A DNA stretch of 64,000 bases from Blastomonas natatoria (GTDB lineage: Bacteria; Pseudomonadota; Alphaproteobacteria; Sphingomonadales; Sphingomonadaceae), in the NCBI RefSeq assembly GCF_003201955.1, contig NZ_QJJM01000005.1, positions 124,001 through 188,000 of the forward strand, in the 5' to 3' direction. The notes beneath the pieces are model-generated. The model did no database searches and was not told where the DNA came from. It saw only the letters and a list, made by a program, of their open reading frames with translations. Below are positions 18,130 through 27,675 of the stretch, piece after piece. The first letter of the stretch is position 1. Each line of letters begins with the position of its first letter. A program made the translations under genes and the position numbers.

Positions 18130-19025
18130 TGCTGGGATCGTTCTTTCCGACGCGCCACGATCGCCGGCTGATTCCCCAGGCGCGCCTGACCGGGCCGATG
18201 CCCTGGGTCATGGCGGTCATGCTGTTCCTGACGCTGCTGGCCACCGCAGCGGCGCTGGCACTGGGCAGCGCGGCACGGCAGGTCAATGCCGATCTTGCCG
18301 GGCGCGCGACGGTGCAGATTGTCAATGCCGATAGCGAGGCACGGCAGAAACAGGCCCTCGCAGCAGAGGCAGTGCTGCGATCCGACCGCGCGGTCACGGG
18401 CATAAGGCAAGTGAGCGAGGCTGAAGTGCGCGCCTTGTTGACGCCATGGCTGGGCAGCGGTGCAACCAGTCGTGACATCCCCCTGCCCGCGCTGATCGAT
18501 GTGGATTTCCGCACGGCAGCAGGTCCTGCAGCACTCGCCAGGCTGCGCGAGGCACTGAAAACCGCCGCCCCCGATGCGCGGATCGATGCCCATGGCCAAT
18601 GGCTGAAACCGGTCTTCGGTCTCATCGCGACGCTGCGCTGGCTGGCGATTGCGCTTGTCGCGCTGCTCGCGCTTGCCACCACGGCATCGGTGATGCTCTC
18701 GGCGCGCAGCAGCTTCGCCGCCCATTCCGAAACGATCGACATCATGCATCTGCTGGGCAGCACGCACCAGCAGATCGCGCGGCTGTTCCAGCGACGGATT
18801 GCGCTGGATGCCGCCATGGGGGCGCTGCTGGGCTGCCTGCTGGCCGTACCGGTGCTGTGGATGCTCGCCCGGGCCGCATCGCAGCTCGATTCGGGGCTGG
18901 TTTCCGCCGGAAGCTTTGCCGCGATCGACTGGCTGCTGCTTGCATGTGTGCCGATTGCAGGTATTGCGCTGGCTGTGTTCACTGCGCGGGTGACGGTGCT
19001 CGGCGCGCTCAGGAAGAAGCTGTGA
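18129..19025 (+). CDS. ftsX: Cell division protein FtsX
   Basis: Four-helix inner-membrane partner of FtsE, 298 residues. The first helix (MPWVMAVMLFLTLLATAAALAL) is followed by a periplasmic domain of about 120 residues, then three helices near the C-terminus (WLAIALVALLALATTASVML and later). The motif ETIDIMHLLGSTHQQIARLF between helices 2 and 3 is typical of FtsX. The start overlaps the ftsE stop (TGATG), and the stop overlaps the next gene's GTG start, so translation is coupled across the three genes. Confidence 0.92.
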   Translation: MLGSFFPTRHDRRLIPQARLTGPMPWVMAVMLFLTLLATAAALALGSAARQVNADLAGRATVQIVNADSEARQKQALAAEAVLRSDRAVTGIRQVSEAEVRALLTPWLGSGATSRDIPLPALIDVDFRTAAGPAALARLREALKTAAPDARIDAHGQWLKPVFGLIATLRWLAIALVALLALATTASVMLSARSSFAAHSETIDIMHLLGSTHQQIARLFQRRIALDAAMGALLGCLLAVPVLWMLARAASQLDSGLVSAGSFAAIDWLLLACVPIAGIALAVFTARVTVLGALRKKL

Positions 19026-19552
19026 TCGTTCGCCTCCTGTCATCGGTGCTGCTGGCCTGGATCCTGGGCTTTGCCTGGTTTGCCATCCTGCTGCCCCAAC
19101 CGCTGGGTGACCAGCAGACCGATGCCGTCGTGGTGCCGACTGGCGGCCCCTTGCGCATCGACCGCGGGCTGGAGGCGCTGCGCAACAAATGGGCCGAACG
19201 CATGCTGATTTCGGGCGTTGACCGCGACGTCCGGCCTGCCGAACTCAGCGCCCAATATCCCGGCTCGGTCGCGCTGTTCGACTGCTGCGTGGACCTGGGC
19301 TTTCGTGCCTATGACACGCGGTCGAATGGCCTTGAGACCGCGCGCTGGGCGAAGCAGCGCAAGGTCCGATCGGTCCGCCTGGTGACCACCGACTGGCATA
19401 TGCGCCGCGCCGAATACGAACTGCATCGCGCCCTTCCGGACGACATCGCGATCTATCCCGATGCGGTCGCCAGCAAGCCCAGCCTGATGACGCTGTGGCG
19501 CGAGTATAACAAGCTGGTGCTGCGCGTGCTGGCCGGGCTGTTCGGAGTCTGA
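19022..19552 (+). CDS. YdcF/ElyC-type DUF218 membrane protein
   Basis: A 176-residue protein with an N-terminal membrane helix (LLSSVLLAWILGFAWFAILL) and a DUF218 domain with AVVVPTGGPLRIDRGLEALR, MLISGVD and LVTTDWHMRRAEYE, as in YdcF/SanA/ElyC proteins linked to envelope integrity. The start is a GTG that overlaps the ftsX stop (GTGA). Its place between ftsX and plsC suggests an envelope role; biochemical activity is unknown. Confidence 0.8.
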   Translation: MIVRLLSSVLLAWILGFAWFAILLPQPLGDQQTDAVVVPTGGPLRIDRGLEALRNKWAERMLISGVDRDVRPAELSAQYPGSVALFDCCVDLGFRAYDTRSNGLETARWAKQRKVRSVRLVTTDWHMRRAEYELHRALPDDIAIYPDAVASKPSLMTLWREYNKLVLRVLAGLFGV

Positions 19553-19554
19553 TC

Positions 19555-20268
19555 ATGGCACGCACGCTGCTGGCGCTGTTCCGCTCGATCCTGTTTACTC
19601 TGGCCTTTTACGGCGGATCGGTGTTCATCGTCATCATCGCCTTCATCATCCTGCCCTTCTCGCGTCACCGCCTGCAGAGCATGGCGCGCGGATGGGGCAT
19701 GTACCATTATTGCTGCGCCAGGACGTTCCTGGGTATCCGGGTGCGTATCGAAGGCCCCAAGCCGCAAGGTCAGGTGCTCTATGCGATCAAGCATGAGAGC
19801 TTTTTCGAGACGATCGAACTGCTGCGCATCTTCAACCGTCCGGCCGTCGTCGCCAAGATCGAGCTGTCGCGCATTCCGCTGTGGAGCCATATCGCCCGAA
19901 CCTATGGCATGATCTTCATCGACCGTGCAGGCGGCGCGGTAGCGTTGCGGAACATGATGGCCGAGGTGCGTCGCTTCGTCGCGGAAGGGCGCTCGATCGT
20001 CATCTATCCCGAAGGCACCAGCACCCCGCCGGGCGAGCAGCCGCCGCTCCAGGCCGGTTTTGCCGGGCTCTACAAGCTGGCCAAGCTGCCGGTTGTGCCG
20101 ATCGCGCTGGCGAGCGGACACCTCTATCCGCGCCGCGGCTTCATCAAGCGCCCGGGCGTGATCGTCTATCGCTTCGGCGAGACTATTCCTGCAGGCCTGT
20201 CGCGCGAGGAGATCGAGGCGCGGGTACACAAGGCGATCAACGAACTGAACGCAGTGGATCGGGGCTGA
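19555..20268 (+). CDS. plsC: 1-acyl-sn-glycerol-3-phosphate acyltransferase (PlsC family)
   Basis: A 237-residue membrane acyltransferase that adds the second acyl chain to lysophosphatidate. It has an N-terminal hydrophobic hairpin, then motif I KHESFFE (an H-x4-E form where most relatives have H-x4-D), motif II around MIFIDRAGG, motif III IVIYPEGTSTPPGE and motif IV LPVVPIALASG. The Glu variant is known to me from alphaproteobacterial relatives and keeps an acid in the catalytic position. It begins two bases after the ydcF-like gene's stop and ends the ftsE operon. Confidence 0.88.
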   Translation: MARTLLALFRSILFTLAFYGGSVFIVIIAFIILPFSRHRLQSMARGWGMYHYCCARTFLGIRVRIEGPKPQGQVLYAIKHESFFETIELLRIFNRPAVVAKIELSRIPLWSHIARTYGMIFIDRAGGAVALRNMMAEVRRFVAEGRSIVIYPEGTSTPPGEQPPLQAGFAGLYKLAKLPVVPIALASGHLYPRRGFIKRPGVIVYRFGETIPAGLSREEIEARVHKAINELNAVDRG

Positions 20269-20292
20269 AGGTTCTTCCCCTGCCCCTTTTCA

Positions 20293-20375
20293 GCGTCACC
20301 CCCGCGCAGGCGGGGGTCCCGCTGCCCTGAACGTAAGCACTTGAAGCGGGATTCCGGCTTCCGCAGAACTGACGG
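20293..20375. repeat. REP-like double-hairpin repeat, copy 2 (degenerate right unit)
   Basis: The left unit CCCCCGCGCAGGCGGGGG is identical to copy 1. The right unit (GCGGGATTCCGGCTTCCGCAG) has lost several palindrome bases. It lies between convergent plsC and parB. Confidence 0.75.
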
Positions 20376-20393
20376 GTTAAATATTTGTAATAA

Positions 20394-21362
20394 TTAGATA
20401 ATCTCACCCGAAAGACGCTGGCAGATCAGATCGAGCTGATCGAGATTGCCATAGCGAATCGTCACAGCGCCGCTGCGCTGGTTGGCTTCTGCCGTGATCT
20501 TGACCTTGAGCCCGAGCAAATCTTCAAGATGCCGCTCGACTGCCTCGATATCGGCATTGCTGCCGTCCGATGAACCACCCGTACGTGCCTTGCCGCCCGT
20601 TTTTCCGGCAGCATCGCTGCGGGTCCGGCGCACCAGCTTTTCAACCTCGCGCACCGAAAGGCCACGGTCGACCACCTCGGCAGCGATCGCCTCGGCATCG
20701 GGAACATTGATGAGCGCGCGGGCATGGCCCATGCTGAGGCTCTTGTCGGCGACCATCTTGAGCACCGGCTGCGGCAATGCGAGCAGGCGCATGAGGTTCG
20801 CGATATGGCTGCGCGACTTGTCGACCATCCGCGCGACCTCGACCGGCGAATAGCCCTGATCGCCGACCAAGCGCTGATAGGCCTCGGCCTCCTCGACCGG
20901 ATTGAGGTCCTCGCGCTGGATGTTCTCGATCAGCGCCAGAGCCAGCGTATCGGGATCGCTCAGCTCGCGCACGATCGCCGGAATCTCGTGCAGCCTTGCG
21001 CGCTGCGCCGCGCGCCAGCGGCGTTCGCCCGCAACCAGTTCGTAGCCACCGCCCTTGCGCGGGCGCACGATGACCGGCTGGATCACCCCGCGCTGCGCAA
21101 TCGAGCGCGCCAGATCGTCAAGCGCCTCCTCGTCGAAATAGCGGCGTGGTTGCCCGGGATGCGGGCGGATTTCCGCGAGCGGCAAGGTGCGCAGCCCGGT
21201 CGCCGGACTGGCCTGGCTCTCACCGCCCTCGTCGCGGCGCACCAGTGGTTCTTCGCGCCCGACTTCACCGAGCAGGGCATTGAGGCCGCGACCGAGTCCG
21301 CTCGGCCGCTTGCGCCCCAGCGCCTTGGCAATATCGGGCAGTCCGCCGGTATCTTCGGCCAT
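20394..21362 (-). CDS. parB: Chromosome partitioning protein ParB
   Basis: A 322-residue CTPase clamp that binds parS and spreads around the origin. It has the N-terminal GLGRGLNALLG (residues 22-32), the CTP-binding box GERRWRAAQ (112-120), box II ENIQREDLNPVEEAEA, the helix-turn-helix YSPVEVARMVDKSRSHIANL, and a C-terminal dimerisation domain ending RLSGEII. Its ATG overlaps the parA stop (ATGA). Candidate binding sites lie 0.9 to 3.8 kb upstream in rsmG and mnmE. Confidence 0.97.
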   Translation of the reverse strand: MAEDTGGLPDIAKALGRKRPSGLGRGLNALLGEVGREEPLVRRDEGGESQASPATGLRTLPLAEIRPHPGQPRRYFDEEALDDLARSIAQRGVIQPVIVRPRKGGGYELVAGERRWRAAQRARLHEIPAIVRELSDPDTLALALIENIQREDLNPVEEAEAYQRLVGDQGYSPVEVARMVDKSRSHIANLMRLLALPQPVLKMVADKSLSMGHARALINVPDAEAIAAEVVDRGLSVREVEKLVRRTRSDAAGKTGGKARTGGSSDGSNADIEAVERHLEDLLGLKVKITAEANQRSGAVTIRYGNLDQLDLICQRLSGEII

Positions 21363-22147
21363 CAGGCAGCTTCCTCTTCCATGCGCGGCATGCGAGTAAT
21401 GAATTCGCGGGCCAGCGCGATATAGGCTTCCGACCCGACGCAGCGATGATCGTAGATCAGTGCCGGCATGCCATGACTGGGTGCTTCGGACAGGCGGACG
21501 TTGCGCGGAATGACGGTATCGAACACGAGTCGGCCCAGGACAGCGCGGACATCATCAGACACCTGGTCGGTCAGCCGGTTACGGCGATCATACATGGTCA
21601 GCACCACGCCGATGATCGACAGGCCCGGATTGAACCGCTGCTGCACCCGTTCGACCGTCTGGAGCAGCTGGCTCAGCCCTTCCAGAGCAAAGAATTCGCA
21701 CTGCAGCGGGACCAGCACCTGATCGGTCGCCACCAGGGCGTTGAGCGTCAGCAGGCCGAGCGAGGGCGGGCAATCGATCAGGCAGACCTGCCAGCGATCC
21801 TGGGGGGCGCCGTCCATCGCCGCCTTGAGCCGGTGGGTACGATGCTCGAGATCGACCATCTCGATCTCGGCCCCCGAAAGATCGACCGTGGCCGGGATGA
21901 TGTCGAGCCCCGGAATCTGGGTCGGGACACAGCATTGCACCAGCGAGCTTTCGTTGGTCAGCAGGTCATAGCTGGAATATTCGCGGTCATTGCGTGCAAT
22001 TCCGAGGCCCGTCGAGGCATTACCTTGCGGGTCCAAGTCGATCAGCAGCACCGAGAGTCCAGTGGCCGCAAGCGCCGTCGCCAGGTTGATCGCGGTCGTG
22101 GTCTTGCCCACCCCGCCCTTCTGATTCGCGACCGCAATGCGGATCAT
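21362..22147 (-). CDS. parA: Chromosome partitioning ATPase ParA
   Basis: Deviant Walker-A ATPase of 261 residues, starting [20 protein letters not shown], with the signature lysine in KGGVGKTT, DLDPQGNASTGLGI (Walker A') and LIDCPPSLGLLTLNAL (Walker B). It forms DNA-bound gradients that move ParB-parS complexes. The ATG at 22147 abuts the rsmG stop, giving the order mnmG-rsmG-parA-parB with overlaps or near-overlaps throughout, a classic origin-proximal operon. A longer frame extending into rsmG is not supported by the family N-terminus. Confidence 0.97.
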   Translation of the reverse strand: MIRIAVANQKGGVGKTTTAINLATALAATGLSVLLIDLDPQGNASTGLGIARNDREYSSYDLLTNESSLVQCCVPTQIPGLDIIPATVDLSGAEIEMVDLEHRTHRLKAAMDGAPQDRWQVCLIDCPPSLGLLTLNALVATDQVLVPLQCEFFALEGLSQLLQTVERVQQRFNPGLSIIGVVLTMYDRRNRLTDQVSDDVRAVLGRLVFDTVIPRNVRLSEAPSHGMPALIYDHRCVGSEAYIALAREFITRMPRMEEEAA

Positions 22148-22836
22148 CACTTGCTCCTGTATGCGCGCCGGGTCTGGCGGCGCGCTGCCTTCCGGCTTTC
22201 GGGTTGAGCCACTCGGCCTGTCCCCACCAGAATCGCCGCATCGGCATCGGTAAGGCTCTGTTCCACGTGAAACAGTTTCTGCCACGATGGCGCGATGCTT
22301 TCCAGTTCCGTGCGTGCATTGCGCCCCTTTGGCAGCAACCAGCGCGTCTTTTCTGTGGAAAAGCGGCCTGCGCCTTCCAGCAATCGAGGCAGCGGGGCAA
22401 AGGCACGAGCAGAAATGTAATCCGCCTCGATGGCCGGCAGCTTGTCGAGTGCCATTCCGGCGACATCCACCCGGTCGGACAGGCCGAAAAGATCGATCGC
22501 GCGATTCAGATAGGCGATTCGCAACCCGCGCGATTCGACGAGGGTCACACGGCACGGCGCGATCAGCGCGACAACCAGCCCGGGGAAGCCGGCGCCGCTT
22601 CCCAGATCGATCCAGTGCTCGCCGGGCTTCGGCTCGGCGAAGCGGAGCAGTTGCGCGCTGTCGGCGATATGGCGCTGCCACATCGAACCCAGTGTCGCCG
22701 CCGAGACGAGATTCTGATGCCGGGCCTCTTCGGTGACATAGGCTACCAGCGCTTCGAGAGCGGTCATTGTTTCACGTGAAACACCCGGAAACGCCGAGAC
22801 CCATGCCCGCGCCTGATCCTCGTTCCCGATGATCAT
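22147..22836 (-). CDS. rsmG: 16S rRNA (guanine527-N7)-methyltransferase RsmG
   Basis: GidB-family methyltransferase of 229 residues that makes m7G527 in 16S rRNA. The SAM motif is [30 protein letters not shown] precedes it as in the family. The start overlaps the mnmG stop by four bases. Two parS-type palindromes lie in the coding sequence, one encoding GVSRET near the N-terminus and one encoding FHVEQ near the C-terminus. Confidence 0.95.
   Translation of the reverse strand: MIIGNEDQARAWVSAFPGVSRETMTALEALVAYVTEEARHQNLVSAATLGSMWQRHIADSAQLLRFAEPKPGEHWIDLGSGAGFPGLVVALIAPCRVTLVESRGLRIAYLNRAIDLFGLSDRVDVAGMALDKLPAIEADYISARAFAPLPRLLEGAGRFSTEKTRWLLPKGRNARTELESIAPSWQKLFHVEQSLTDADAAILVGTGRVAQPESRKAARRQTRRAYRSK
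22259..22274. other. parS-like site, one mismatch, inside rsmG
   Basis: TGTTCCACGTGAAACA differs from the universal parS consensus TGTTTCACGTGAAACA at one position. It lies in the rsmG coding region near parA, about 10.8 kb from the inferred oriC. Confidence 0.8.
22768..22783. other. parS site, perfect consensus, inside rsmG
   Basis: TGTTTCACGTGAAACA is a perfect 16-base palindrome equal to the parS consensus. On the coding strand it is read as Val-Ser-Arg-Glu-Thr near the RsmG N-terminus. Confidence 0.93.
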
Positions 22837-24683
22837 GCGGCGCGCTTGCGGGCGTGTACCAGGATCGCTGCGAGCGCCGCCGGGGTCACACCGCGCACCC
22901 GGCCTGCTTCGGCCAGCGTCTGGGGCCGGGCCAGCGAAAGCCGCTCGACCATCTCGTTCGAAAGACCGGTGATGGCCCGATAGTCGATATCGGCGCCCAG
23001 CAGCACCTTCTCGTTGGCGCGCAGGTCGCGCAGCTCTGCCTCCTGCCGCGCGAGATAGGGCGCATAGACGGCATCCTCCTCGATCTCGGCACGCAGGTCC
23101 TCAGGACATTTGGCAAGTGCATCGGGCAGCAAGTCAGCCAGGGCATCGAGCGTGATCGAGGGGAAGCGCAACCAGTCGTAGAGACACTGGCGCGTGCCAT
23201 CCGCCTTCACCGGCAGACCCAGCGCCGCAAGCTCGGTGCAGGTCGCCGGACGCTGGAGCGCAGCGAGCATGGCTTGCTTGCCGGCTTGACGCTGCTCGAA
23301 CCACCGCCGGCGAACCCCTCCGACCGCGCCATTGGCGATCGCCATCCCGGTCAGCCGGTCACTCGCATTGTTGGCTCGCAGCCTCAGCCGATATTCCGCT
23401 CGTGCGGTGAGCATCCGATATGGCTCCGTGACGCCCTGCAGCACGAGATCGTCGATCATGACGGCAAGATAGCTGCTCGCGCGATCGGGCAAGCCGATCT
23501 CCCGGTCCAGTACCGCTGCCGCTGCCGCCATGCCCGCGACCAGCCCCTGCGCCGCAGCTTCCTCATAGCCGGTGGTGCCATTGATCTGGCCCGCACAATA
23601 CAGGCCCGGCATCGCCCGGACCTCAAGCCGATGGTCGAGCGCACGCGGATCGATATGGTCATATTCGACCGCATAGCCCGGCACCACGATTTCGGCGCGC
23701 TCAAGCCCTGCCATGCTCCGCACAAAGGCCAGCTGCACATCGGTGGGCAAGGAGGTGGAGATACCGTTGGGATAGACCAGAGGCGTGTCCAGACCCTCAG
23801 GCTCCAGGAACACCTGATGCCCGTCGCGGTCGCCGAAGCGGTGAATCTTGTCCTCGATCGAGGGGCAGTAGCGCGGACCCTGCGCACCGATCGCGCCACT
23901 GAACAGCGGCGAGCGGTCAAGGTTCGCGCGGATGATGTCATGCGTCTGCTGCGTCGTCCGGGTGATCGCGCAGAACACCTGAGGCACCATCCGGCCTGCA
24001 CTCATCGGCGACATGGTCCAGGCTTCGTCATCGCTGGGCTGCTCGTCAAGCCGCGCCCAGTCGATCGTCCGCCCGTCGATGCGCGGCGGCGTTCCGGTCT
24101 TGAGCCGCGCCATCGGCAGCGCAGCATCGCGCAGCTGCCCGGCCAGCAGACTCGCGCCCTGCTCGCCGATCCGCCCGCCTTCGAGCCGCTCCTCGCCGCG
24201 GAACAGCCGTCCGCCGAGAAAGGTGCCCGTGGCGAGCACGACTGCCCGCGCCGCCAGGATTGTACCGTCGGCCAGATCGACACCGGTCACCCTGCCCTGC
24301 TCCAGTCGAAGGGCTGCGACTTCACCCTCGACGATGGAAAGTCCGTCCTGTTCGGACAGCATCGCCTGGATGGCCGCCTTGTACAGCTTGCGATCGGCCT
24401 GGACGCGCGGGCCCTGCACCGCGCTGCCTTTCGAGCTGTTGAGCATGCGATAATGGATTGCGGCCTTGTCCGCCGCCCGCGCGATCAGCCCGTCAAACGC
24501 GTCGACTTCGCGCACAAGATGGCCCTTGCCCAGCCCGCCGATCGCCGGATTGCACGACATCGCGCCGATCGAATCGCGCGTAAAGCTGACCAGCGCGACG
24601 CGCGCGCCCATGCGCGCGGCCACGGCCGCAGCCTCGCACCCGGCATGACCGCCGCCGACAACCAGAACGTCAAATTTCTGCAT
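22833..24683 (-). CDS. mnmG: tRNA uridine-5-carboxymethylaminomethyl modification enzyme MnmG
   Basis: FAD-dependent partner of MnmE (616 residues) that forms cmnm5U34 in tRNAs. The N-terminal dinucleotide fold is [20 protein letters not shown]. Further family signatures are [53 protein letters not shown] and the C-terminal [16 protein letters not shown]. The start at 24683 ([12 protein letters not shown]) fits the family; an ATG at 24695 is also possible, and the longer frame upstream is not supported. It overlaps rsmG. Confidence 0.97.
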   Translation of the reverse strand: MQKFDVLVVGGGHAGCEAAAVAARMGARVALVSFTRDSIGAMSCNPAIGGLGKGHLVREVDAFDGLIARAADKAAIHYRMLNSSKGSAVQGPRVQADRKLYKAAIQAMLSEQDGLSIVEGEVAALRLEQGRVTGVDLADGTILAARAVVLATGTFLGGRLFRGEERLEGGRIGEQGASLLAGQLRDAALPMARLKTGTPPRIDGRTIDWARLDEQPSDDEAWTMSPMSAGRMVPQVFCAITRTTQQTHDIIRANLDRSPLFSGAIGAQGPRYCPSIEDKIHRFGDRDGHQVFLEPEGLDTPLVYPNGISTSLPTDVQLAFVRSMAGLERAEIVVPGYAVEYDHIDPRALDHRLEVRAMPGLYCAGQINGTTGYEEAAAQGLVAGMAAAAAVLDREIGLPDRASSYLAVMIDDLVLQGVTEPYRMLTARAEYRLRLRANNASDRLTGMAIANGAVGGVRRRWFEQRQAGKQAMLAALQRPATCTELAALGLPVKADGTRQCLYDWLRFPSITLDALADLLPDALAKCPEDLRAEIEEDAVYAPYLARQEAELRDLRANEKVLLGADIDYRAITGLSNEMVERLSLARPQTLAEAGRVRGVTPAALAAILVHARKRAA

Positions 24684-24875
24684 GAAGCGGCGCATACAGC
24701 AATTGCGGGATTCGGTCGAGAGGGTGTCATGCGAGCGAGGCAACGACACTGGGCACCGCTTCACTCTTCCCCTTCGGGAACGTGGTTGAGCCGAAGGCGT
24801 TACGGGGTCGGGTGGCAAGCCCCCCAGGCCCGGCCCGCCATTCTGGCACCCCTCCCGCAAGCGGGAGAAGGAAGA

Positions 24876-26171
24876 TCATTTGCCGATGCAGAACGCCCCG
24901 AACAGCGCGTCCAGCATATCCTCGACATGCGTCCGACCGAGGAGCTGATCGAGCGCCAGACGGGCCAGACGGAGCGATTCAGCGCGGAGCAGCAGATCGG
25001 ATTGATCGCTCGCCTGATGCAGGGCTGCGGCACATTCACCCAGCAGATGATGCTGGCGCGCGTTCAGCGCTGTCTCTCCCGCTGATGGAAGCAGCGTTCG
25101 TGCCGTCTCCACCAGATCGCCGACCAGCCGTTCCACCCCTTCGCCCGTATGGGCCGAGAGACGATGGCGGGGCGCGCGTTTTGTTTCACGTGAAACACCG
25201 GTCCTGTCGATCTGCGCCTCGATCTCCCACGCTCCCATCGGCCCGTCGCCTTCGGGCCCAAGCCACAGCACGATGTCTGCTGCCTCCATTGCATTGCGGG
25301 CGCGAGCGATGCCGATCTGCTCGATGGCCTCCGCCCCGTCGTCGCGCAGCCCTGCCGTATCGGTGAGTACGAAGGGGATGCCGCCCAGCGCCACCGGAGC
25401 TTCGATAATGTCCCGGGTGGTTCCGGCAATATCGGAGACGATCGCGGCATCACGCTGCACCAGGGCGTTGAGCAGCGTCGACTTGCCACTGTTGGGCGGT
25501 CCTGCCAGCACGACGCGAATGCCATCGCGGAGCCGTTCTGCCCTGGGTCTCGCCAGTGCCGCGTCTATCGCTCCAGCGAGCGTGGCTATCCCTTCCCCGA
25601 CGGCATCTGTGGCATGGATTCCGACATCGTCCTCGTCGGAAAAATCGAGCTCAGCCTCGACCAGGGCCGACAGCCGCAGCACCTCGTGCCGCCAGCTTTC
25701 CACCTGTCTCGACAGATGCCCGCTGGCCATGCGGATAGCAGCCACACGCTGGGCCTCGGTCTCGGCGAAGAGCAGATCCGACAGTCCCTCGGCCTCGGCA
25801 AGATCCATGCGACCATTGAGAAACGCGCGGCGGGTGAATTCTCCCGGCTCTGCCAGCCGCAGCCCCGGCAACCCGCCCAGCGCCGCCTCCACCGCCCGCA
25901 CGACCGCGCGGCCGCCATGCAGGTGCAGTTCGGCCAGATCTTCGCCCGTCGCCGTTTTCGGGCCGGGAAACCATAGCACCACGGACTGGTCGAGCATATC
26001 GCGGGTGTCAGGATGCCTCAGCGTCCGCAGCGATGCGCGGCGGGCCAGGGGCAAGACTCCCGCCAGCGCCTCAAGCGCCCTGCCCGCCTGCGCACCGCTG
26101 ATACGGATGATCGCCAATGCAGCAGGCGGCGCGCCGCTGGACAGCGCGTAGATCGTTTCGCCCTGCTGCAT
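24876..26171 (-). CDS. mnmE: tRNA modification GTPase MnmE
   Basis: A 431-residue GTPase that acts with MnmG. It has the N-terminal folate-binding domain (TIYALSSGAPPAALAIIRISG), the helical domain, and an inserted G domain with P-loop GPPNSGKSTLLNAL, switch DIAGTTRDIIEAP and DTAGLRD. It ends in the catalytic CIGK (C-x-G-K) tail. A gap of about 190 bases separates it from mnmG. A perfect parS site lies in the G domain, where it encodes GVSRET. Confidence 0.97.
   Translation of the reverse strand: MQQGETIYALSSGAPPAALAIIRISGAQAGRALEALAGVLPLARRASLRTLRHPDTRDMLDQSVVLWFPGPKTATGEDLAELHLHGGRAVVRAVEAALGGLPGLRLAEPGEFTRRAFLNGRMDLAEAEGLSDLLFAETEAQRVAAIRMASGHLSRQVESWRHEVLRLSALVEAELDFSDEDDVGIHATDAVGEGIATLAGAIDAALARPRAERLRDGIRVVLAGPPNSGKSTLLNALVQRDAAIVSDIAGTTRDIIEAPVALGGIPFVLTDTAGLRDDGAEAIEQIGIARARNAMEAADIVLWLGPEGDGPMGAWEIEAQIDRTGVSRETKRAPRHRLSAHTGEGVERLVGDLVETARTLLPSAGETALNARQHHLLGECAAALHQASDQSDLLLRAESLRLARLALDQLLGRTHVEDMLDALFGAFCIGK
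25182..25197. other. parS site, perfect consensus, inside mnmE
   Basis: TGTTTCACGTGAAACA lies in the mnmE coding region, about 8 kb from the inferred oriC. It is read on the coding strand as Val-Ser-Arg-Glu-Thr, the same peptide as the perfect site in rsmG. Confidence 0.93.
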
Positions 26172-26187
26172 CGCTCAAGCGGAAATA

Positions 26188-26439
26188 TCAGTCCGAGGAC
26201 TTCTTGCCGCTCGCTCCGGCTGCAGCGGCGTCCATGATCTGCTGGAAGAAACGGAGCCCCATCTCGCCCATCGGTGCGATATTCTTGGCAATGTTCTGCA
26301 GCTGGTCGACATTGCTGGTGCCTTTCATCGCGTTGACGACACCGTCGACATAGGTGCGGTTGACATCGGACACGTCGGGAAGGCCCATGAAGCGGCGCAT
26401 TTCCTCGGGGGAGCAATCGACTTCGATATTCACTTTCAT
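26188..26439 (-). CDS. Small conserved sphingomonad protein (DUF6489-like)
   Basis: An 83-residue soluble protein starting MKVNIEVDCSPEEMRRFMGL, with a helical middle (NIAPMGEMGLRFFQQIMDAA) and a Ser/Lys-rich tail. I believe it belongs to the DUF6489 family found next to mnmE in Sphingomonadales, but no function is known. AGAGAGGATCC lies just before the ATG as a ribosome site. It is upstream of mnmE on the same strand with a short gap, so it could be the first gene of that operon. Confidence 0.7.
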   Translation of the reverse strand: MKVNIEVDCSPEEMRRFMGLPDVSDVNRTYVDGVVNAMKGTSNVDQLQNIAKNIAPMGEMGLRFFQQIMDAAAAGASGKKSSD

Positions 26440-26555
26440 GGGATTGGATCCTCTCTTGGCACAAAGGCCCCCCGGCCCCGAATTGCCGCTTACCAGCCCG
26501 GCTAAAGTGGGTATAAATCCGATTCAAATCAATCGAATTGATGATGGAGAGCATA

Positions 26556-27266
26556 ATGGGTTCGACGCACAGCATCGCCACTTTCGACAATGAAGGCAGC
26601 TTCAGCGCCTATGTCGCTGCGCCCGAAGGCACGCCAAAGGCCGCGATCATCGTCATCCAGGAGATTTTCGGGGTGAACCCCGGCATCCGCCAGAAGTGCG
26701 ACGGCTGGGCGGCGCAAGGCTATCTCGCAGTTGCGCCGGATCTGTTCTGGCGGATCAAGCCGGGCATCGAGCTAGACCCCGATGTGGAGGCCGAACTGCA
26801 GGAAGCGTTCGGCTATTTCGGCCAGTACGATCCCGATGACGGCGTCAAGGATATCGAGGCAACGATCCGCGCGATCCGCTCGGGCATTGGCGGGCTGGAC
26901 GGCGTCGCCAAGGTGGGCGCGGTGGGCTACTGCCTGGGCGGCCGCCTCGCCTATATGACCGCTGCCCGCACCGATGTGGATGCCAGCGTCGGTTATTACG
27001 GCGTGATGATCGATCAGATGCTGAGCGAGGCGCACGCGATCGCCAACCCGCTGATGCTGCACATCCCCACTGCCGATCATCTTGTCGGTCCCGAAGCGCA
27101 GGCTGCGATCCATGCCGGGCTGGACGATCATCCCAAGGTCACGCTGCACGATTATGAAGGGCTCGATCATGGCTTTGCCGCCGAGATGGGCAATCGCCGC
27201 GACGAAGCTGGCGCTCAGCTCGCCGACAGTCGCACCGCAGCCTTTTTCGCGGAGCACCTTGCATGA
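26556..27266 (+). CDS. Dienelactone hydrolase family protein
   Basis: Alpha/beta hydrolase of 236 residues related to carboxymethylenebutenolidase. The nucleophile cysteine lies in GAVGYCLGGRLAY, the acid in PTADHLVGPEA, and the base histidine in GLDHGFA, forming the Cys-Asp-His triad of the family. The start at 26556 is preferred over two earlier ATGs because GGAGA lies 8 bases before it. It overlaps the next gene (ATGA). The natural substrate is unknown; many family members are not true dienelactone hydrolases. Confidence 0.85.
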   Translation: MGSTHSIATFDNEGSFSAYVAAPEGTPKAAIIVIQEIFGVNPGIRQKCDGWAAQGYLAVAPDLFWRIKPGIELDPDVEAELQEAFGYFGQYDPDDGVKDIEATIRAIRSGIGGLDGVAKVGAVGYCLGGRLAYMTAARTDVDASVGYYGVMIDQMLSEAHAIANPLMLHIPTADHLVGPEAQAAIHAGLDDHPKVTLHDYEGLDHGFAAEMGNRRDEAGAQLADSRTAAFFAEHLA

Positions 27267-27661
27267 GTGTCGCCAGGACCGGAATCGCTGCCTGGCATGA
27301 TTACATGCATGGCGGATCCGAACCCGAAAAGCTCCGCGCGATGCTGGCGGACGACGCCGTGTTCCACTCGCCCGTCGTCCACACCCCGCAGGAAGGCAAG
27401 GCCAAGGTCTTTGCCTATCTGCATGCAGCATCGCATGTGCTGGGCAATGACAGCTTTCACTATGTCCGAGAGATCGTCGACGGCGATACCGCCGTGCTGG
27501 AATTCGCGCTGGTGCTCGATGGCATCCAGGTCAACGGCGTCGACATGATCCGCTGGAATGCCGATGGCAAGATCGAGGATTTCAAGGTGATGGTTCGCCC
27601 CCTCAAGGCGATCAACAAGGTTTGGGAGAAGATGGGCGAGATGCTGGCCAGGGCGGGTTGA
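27263..27661 (+). CDS. NTF2/SnoaL-like domain protein
   Basis: A 132-residue single-domain protein with the cone-fold pattern seen in SnoaL-like proteins: AWHDYMHGGSEPEKLRAMLADDAVFHSPVV, then VDGDTAVLEFALVLDGIQVNGVDMIRWNADGKIEDFKVMVRP. Such proteins are small isomerases, hydrolases or ligand binders. It is translationally coupled to the dienelactone hydrolase gene, which suggests the two act on one small-molecule pathway. No catalytic assignment can be made. Confidence 0.78.
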   Translation: MSVARTGIAAWHDYMHGGSEPEKLRAMLADDAVFHSPVVHTPQEGKAKVFAYLHAASHVLGNDSFHYVREIVDGDTAVLEFALVLDGIQVNGVDMIRWNADGKIEDFKVMVRPLKAINKVWEKMGEMLARAG

Positions 27662-27675
27662 TCCTGCGACACGGT

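Noticed and set aside
22854-25085. Very long open frame on the strand opposite mnmG
   Set aside because: It mirrors a conserved gene in GC-rich DNA; composition gives long antisense frames. The same holds for antisense frames opposite rho (29140-31182) and thrS (60621-62819).
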